Below, piece by piece: positions 4,766-6,994 of a DNA stretch of 6,994 nt. This stretch comes from Candidatus Hydrogenedentota bacterium (GTDB lineage Bacteria > Hydrogenedentota > Hydrogenedentia > Hydrogenedentales > SLHB01). The stretch is taken from contig DUZM01000121.1 of the NCBI GenBank assembly GCA_013349485.1, forward strand, positions 1 to 6,994, written 5' to 3'. A program made the position numbers and the translations under genes. The notes under the pieces were generated by a model. It was not told the origin of the DNA. It made no database searches and was given only the letters and a program-made list of their open reading frames with translations. The stretch's first letter is position 1. Each line of letters starts with the position of its first letter.

Positions 4766-6944
4766 CCCGCGCCGCAAGATGTAACGATGTGATCTGATTA
4801 TGCGACGCAAGGCGCATGTCCGCCCCGCGCGCCACCATGAACTTGAACGTTTCAACGTTGTCGTAACCGTAACTGCAGACACCGTGGTTTCCCACGCACT
4901 GGAGGGGGACAATGCCGAGGTTGTCTCGATCGTTGATGTCGGCGCCGTTGCCGAGAAGCAATTCCATTACGCGCATGTTGCCTGCCCGCGCCGCATTATG
5001 CATCGGTGTTTGGCCGCGAGCGTCTCGCGCATCCACCTTGGCCCCGCTGTCGAGCAGGAACGTTGTGTGCCGGAGGAGTTGTTCGGTTTCTATGTGCCCG
5101 CGCCAGTCGCAAGAATACTGGACTGCGAGCGCGTGCAATGCCGTTCCGCTTGGTTTGCCGTCTCCGGCGTTTATGTCAACGCCAAGCCCCAACAACCGTT
5201 CGACCGTTTCAAACGGCGGACTTTTCACTGCGTAATGAAGCACAGTGCGGCCTGACGTTTCCTGAACGCACACGTCCGCCCCGTGCGCGATGAGCAATTC
5301 CACGCGTGCCCACGCCTCGCGCCCCCATGCGTCGTACCGGCCCGCAGCGGCGAGGAGCGGTGTGTGGCCATCCTCGTCCGCTATGTTCACGTCTGCGTCA
5401 CGTTCGATCAAGAACTCAACCACTTCATGCTTGCCAGCAGATGCCGCACTAAGCAAAGGTGTGTGCCCATCCTCATCTGCTGCGTTGACGTCTGCGCCGT
5501 GTTCGATCAGAAAGTCAGCAATTATAGGATCCCATTGATACGCGCTGACTGTATGCAACAAAGGAGTGCCGACTGGGTCGCCGGCGCCCGCGTTCACGTC
5601 CGCACCCGCAGCCAGTAGCCGTTCGACCATGTCCATATTCCCATGGTAGGCCGCGCAGTGCAGGGCCGTCGCGCCCGCCCCATGGCGTTCAGCGACAGGG
5701 GCGTCTCGAGGAAGGGAGGCACGAACATCAGCGCCCTTCTCGACTAATAGTCCCGCAACGGGCCATTTCCACTCCCCCGTCGCACGGAGCAAAGGCGTCA
5801 AACCCCTTGGATCCCTCACATTGACATCTGCGCCACGTGATATAAGGAGTTCTACAACGGCGTCTTTGGATGAATTAGGGGGTGTGGAAAGCGCCCCGTC
5901 GCAGGCTCTAACGGCAAGATGCAGAGGGGTCCATCCGGTTTCTGTTGTGCCGTTTGGATCTGCGCCGCGGCTCAGAAGAAGCCTTACGGCTGCCAGATGG
6001 CTTTGGCGCGCCGCCAAGTGTAAAGGAGTGAGGCCTGACTCAAGCGTTGGGCCTTGTGATACACGGGTGGGCGGGTAACCACACAGCGCATACCCTTCGG
6101 ATATGTCGCATCGAGCTGTAAAGTTCACATCTGCGCCTGCGTCAAGCAGAATCTCCGTAACCTTTGTGTACCCTGCTTCCGCGGCGGCGTGCAGCGGCGT
6201 TCTCCCATCGCAGTCGGCAGCATCCAGCGCGGGGCTGTGGGCCAAAAGCAGCTTAACGAGTGCCGTGCGCTCCTCATCGCTGACAACGGAGGGCTGCATT
6301 CTGTCATAGCGCTCCTTCGCTATCTCATAGCGCTCCATCGCAGCATCCATTGCGGCCTTGGGGTCATCAAGCGTGGTGGGAAATCCTATTGACTTTACGC
6401 TGGGTGGTTCGTCGCGGTTGTTCTTGACGGCGATGTGCAGTGGCGTCTCGCCTTTCTGGTTGCATTGGTCGACGTTGGCCCCGTTATCGAGCAGCAGCGC
6501 TGCGAATGCCTCGCGGTTGTATTTGGCGGCGACATGCAGTGGCGTCTCGCCTTTCTCGTTGGGTTCGTTGACGTTGGCGCTGTTGTCGAGCAGCAACTGT
6601 GCGACGTCTTTCCGACCTCCGCGAACGGCCGCGTGGAGGGGCGTCTCGACAATCTCCCGGGAGTCGTCAGAAAAGGGGTTATCGCGCAGCCGGGCAAACA
6701 CACCCCTCCTTTTGCCGGTGCGGATCGCCGGTGCGTAATCCAATTTGCCACGCCCTTTTGCGTTGACGTCGAACCCGCGTCGAATGCAACGTTGGACCGT
6801 ATCGAGGTCACCTCTGCCCGCAGCGACGACGAAATCGTCCTGGTCGACGAGAATCCGGGGAAGTACAACCGTGGCCAGAACGAGGCACAGTGCCGGAACG
6901 AAAACCAGACACGTCAGGATTACGGCGGTCTCGCGTCTTAGCAT
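4701..6944 (-). CDS. Membrane-anchored ankyrin-repeat protein (5' ORF of frameshifted gene)
   Basis: This 747-residue ORF has a short basic start (MLRRE) and a hydrophobic segment at residues 7-28 (AVILTCLVFVPALCLVLATVVL) that looks like a signal anchor. About 16-17 ankyrin repeats follow. Clear ones include ETPLHAAVRGGRKDVAQLLL, ETPLHVAAKYN, RTPLHAAAEAG, LTPLHLAARQSH, WTPLHLAV, ATALHCAAYHGN, HTPLLSAASAGKH, HTPLLAAAGRYD, RTVLHYAV and QTPMHNAARAGN, each ending in GADVN-like turns. Several carry insertions, the largest (about 45 residues) with a charged helix, MDAAMERYEIAKERYDRM. Ankyrin arrays bind proteins; the partner is unknown. By the positive-inside rule the array should lie outside the cytoplasmic membrane. 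I chose the ATG at 6944, with GAGG nine bases ahead (6955-6958); a GTG at 6989 would add 15 residues and overlap the promoter. After residue ~726 the frame leaves the ankyrin pattern and ends in 21 unrelated residues, because of the shift near 4766. The intact protein would be about 921 residues with 19-20 repeats. Confidence 0.88.
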   Translation of the reverse strand: MLRRETAVILTCLVFVPALCLVLATVVLPRILVDQDDFVVAAGRGDLDTVQRCIRRGFDVNAKGRGKLDYAPAIRTGKRRGVFARLRDNPFSDDSREIVETPLHAAVRGGRKDVAQLLLDNSANVNEPNEKGETPLHVAAKYNREAFAALLLDNGANVDQCNQKGETPLHIAVKNNRDEPPSVKSIGFPTTLDDPKAAMDAAMERYEIAKERYDRMQPSVVSDEERTALVKLLLAHSPALDAADCDGRTPLHAAAEAGYTKVTEILLDAGADVNFTARCDISEGYALCGYPPTRVSQGPTLESGLTPLHLAARQSHLAAVRLLLSRGADPNGTTETGWTPLHLAVRACDGALSTPPNSSKDAVVELLISRGADVNVRDPRGLTPLLRATGEWKWPVAGLLVEKGADVRASLPRDAPVAERHGAGATALHCAAYHGNMDMVERLLAAGADVNAGAGDPVGTPLLHTVSAYQWDPIIADFLIEHGADVNAADEDGHTPLLSAASAGKHEVVEFLIERDADVNIADEDGHTPLLAAAGRYDAWGREAWARVELLIAHGADVCVQETSGRTVLHYAVKSPPFETVERLLGLGVDINAGDGKPSGTALHALAVQYSCDWRGHIETEQLLRHTTFLLDSGAKVDARDARGQTPMHNAARAGNMRVMELLLGNGADINDRDNLGIVPLQCVGNHGVCSYGYDNVETFKFMVARGADMRLASHNQITSLHLAARASLRDRLAARTRSGRERPGCV
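6436..6556. repeat. Intragenic 99-bp direct duplication of ankyrin repeat DNA
   Basis: A 22-base stretch is identical at 6436-6457 and 6535-6556, offset by exactly 99 bp (33 codons, one ankyrin repeat), and similarity continues on both sides. It encodes successive 'KGETPLH(V/I)A' units near the N-terminus. Near-identity at the DNA level, unlike most other repeats in this gene, points to recent duplication or gene conversion. A second, more diverged pair with the same 99-bp offset (starting 5362 and 5461) encodes the two DEDGHTPLL units. Confidence 0.75.
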
Positions 6945-6965
6945 GTCACCTGGACCTCGGATATT

Positions 6966-6994
6966 ACTATACTCACAAAGACGACACACGACAA
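6966..6994 (-). promoter_or_regulatory. Probable sigma70-type promoter of the ankyrin gene
   Basis: Read on the minus strand, TTGTCG (6994-6989, 4/6 match to TTGACA) is followed by exactly 17 bases and then TATAGT (6971-6966, 5/6 match to TATAAT). Transcription would begin near 6959, only ~15 bases before the ATG at 6944, so the ribosome-binding site GAGG (6958-6955) would lie at the very 5' end of the mRNA. The -35 touches the window edge, so additional upstream elements cannot be judged. Confidence 0.45.

Noticed and set aside
4178..4912. Independent gene starting at the ATG at 4912 on the minus strand
   Set aside because: The first ~49 residues of this frame are an out-of-frame reading of ankyrin-coding DNA. 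The ankyrin pattern starts only at about 4765, exactly where the upstream frame loses it, so this is the 3' part of one broken gene.
4800..6941. Several 80-170 codon plus-strand ORFs opposite the ankyrin gene (for example 4800-5255, 5283-5618, 6435-6941)
   Set aside because: They are antisense frames of repetitive ankyrin-coding DNA. Their apparent internal repetition (MQWRLAFLV twice) simply mirrors the 33-codon repeats.
6945..6989. GTG start at 6989 for the ankyrin protein
   Set aside because: It overlaps the likely -35/-10 region, has no visible ribosome-binding site within the window, and places 15 polar residues before a normal basic-plus-hydrophobic N-terminus. The ATG at 6944 has GAGG at good spacing.

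Overview
The window is about 7 kb of moderately GC-rich bacterial chromosome. It carries the tail of a carbohydrate ABC-transporter operon, a stand-alone nitroreductase, and a large membrane-anchored ankyrin-repeat gene broken by a frameshift. Intergenic DNA is unusually rich in interspersed palindromic repeats. The operon type (binding protein plus two MalF/MalG-type permeases with no ATPase gene alongside), the repeat families and the long ankyrin protein suggest a Gram-negative environmental bacterium, perhaps of the Planctomycetota/Hydrogenedentota/Verrucomicrobiota kind. No phylogenetic marker is present, so this is a weak inference.

Layout. Positions 1-2630, plus strand: the C-terminal part of an extracellular sugar-binding protein (start outside the window), then two permeases. 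The reading frames overlap (763-773 and 1704), as expected of a translationally coupled operon. Positions 2631-3236 are gene-free. They hold a 129-bp imperfect inverted-repeat element (MITE-like, bounded by CTAG), a 118-bp nested palindrome of the 'GTCATTGCGAGGA' type, a short GC-rich hairpin repeat, and a probable extended -10 promoter for the next gene. Positions 3237-3791, plus strand: an FMN-dependent nitroreductase-family protein. Positions 3792-4177 are a convergent intergenic region made mostly of further palindromic repeats. Positions 4178-6944, minus strand: an ankyrin-repeat protein with an N-terminal membrane anchor and about 19-20 repeats. Its frame is broken by a single-base-type shift near 4766, so it reads as a 747-residue 5' ORF plus a 195-residue 3' remainder. 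A sigma70-like promoter for it lies at the right edge of the window (6966-6994).

The binding protein would capture a sugar outside the cytoplasmic membrane and the two permeases would form the membrane channel. The ATPase must be encoded elsewhere (upstream or shared). The nitroreductase and the ankyrin gene show no evident functional link to the transporter or to each other. I do not see a convincing new multi-gene system. The points most worth following are the broken ankyrin gene with internally duplicated repeats, the structured MITE-like element directly after the transporter operon, and the dense clustering of palindromic repeat families on both sides of the nitroreductase.
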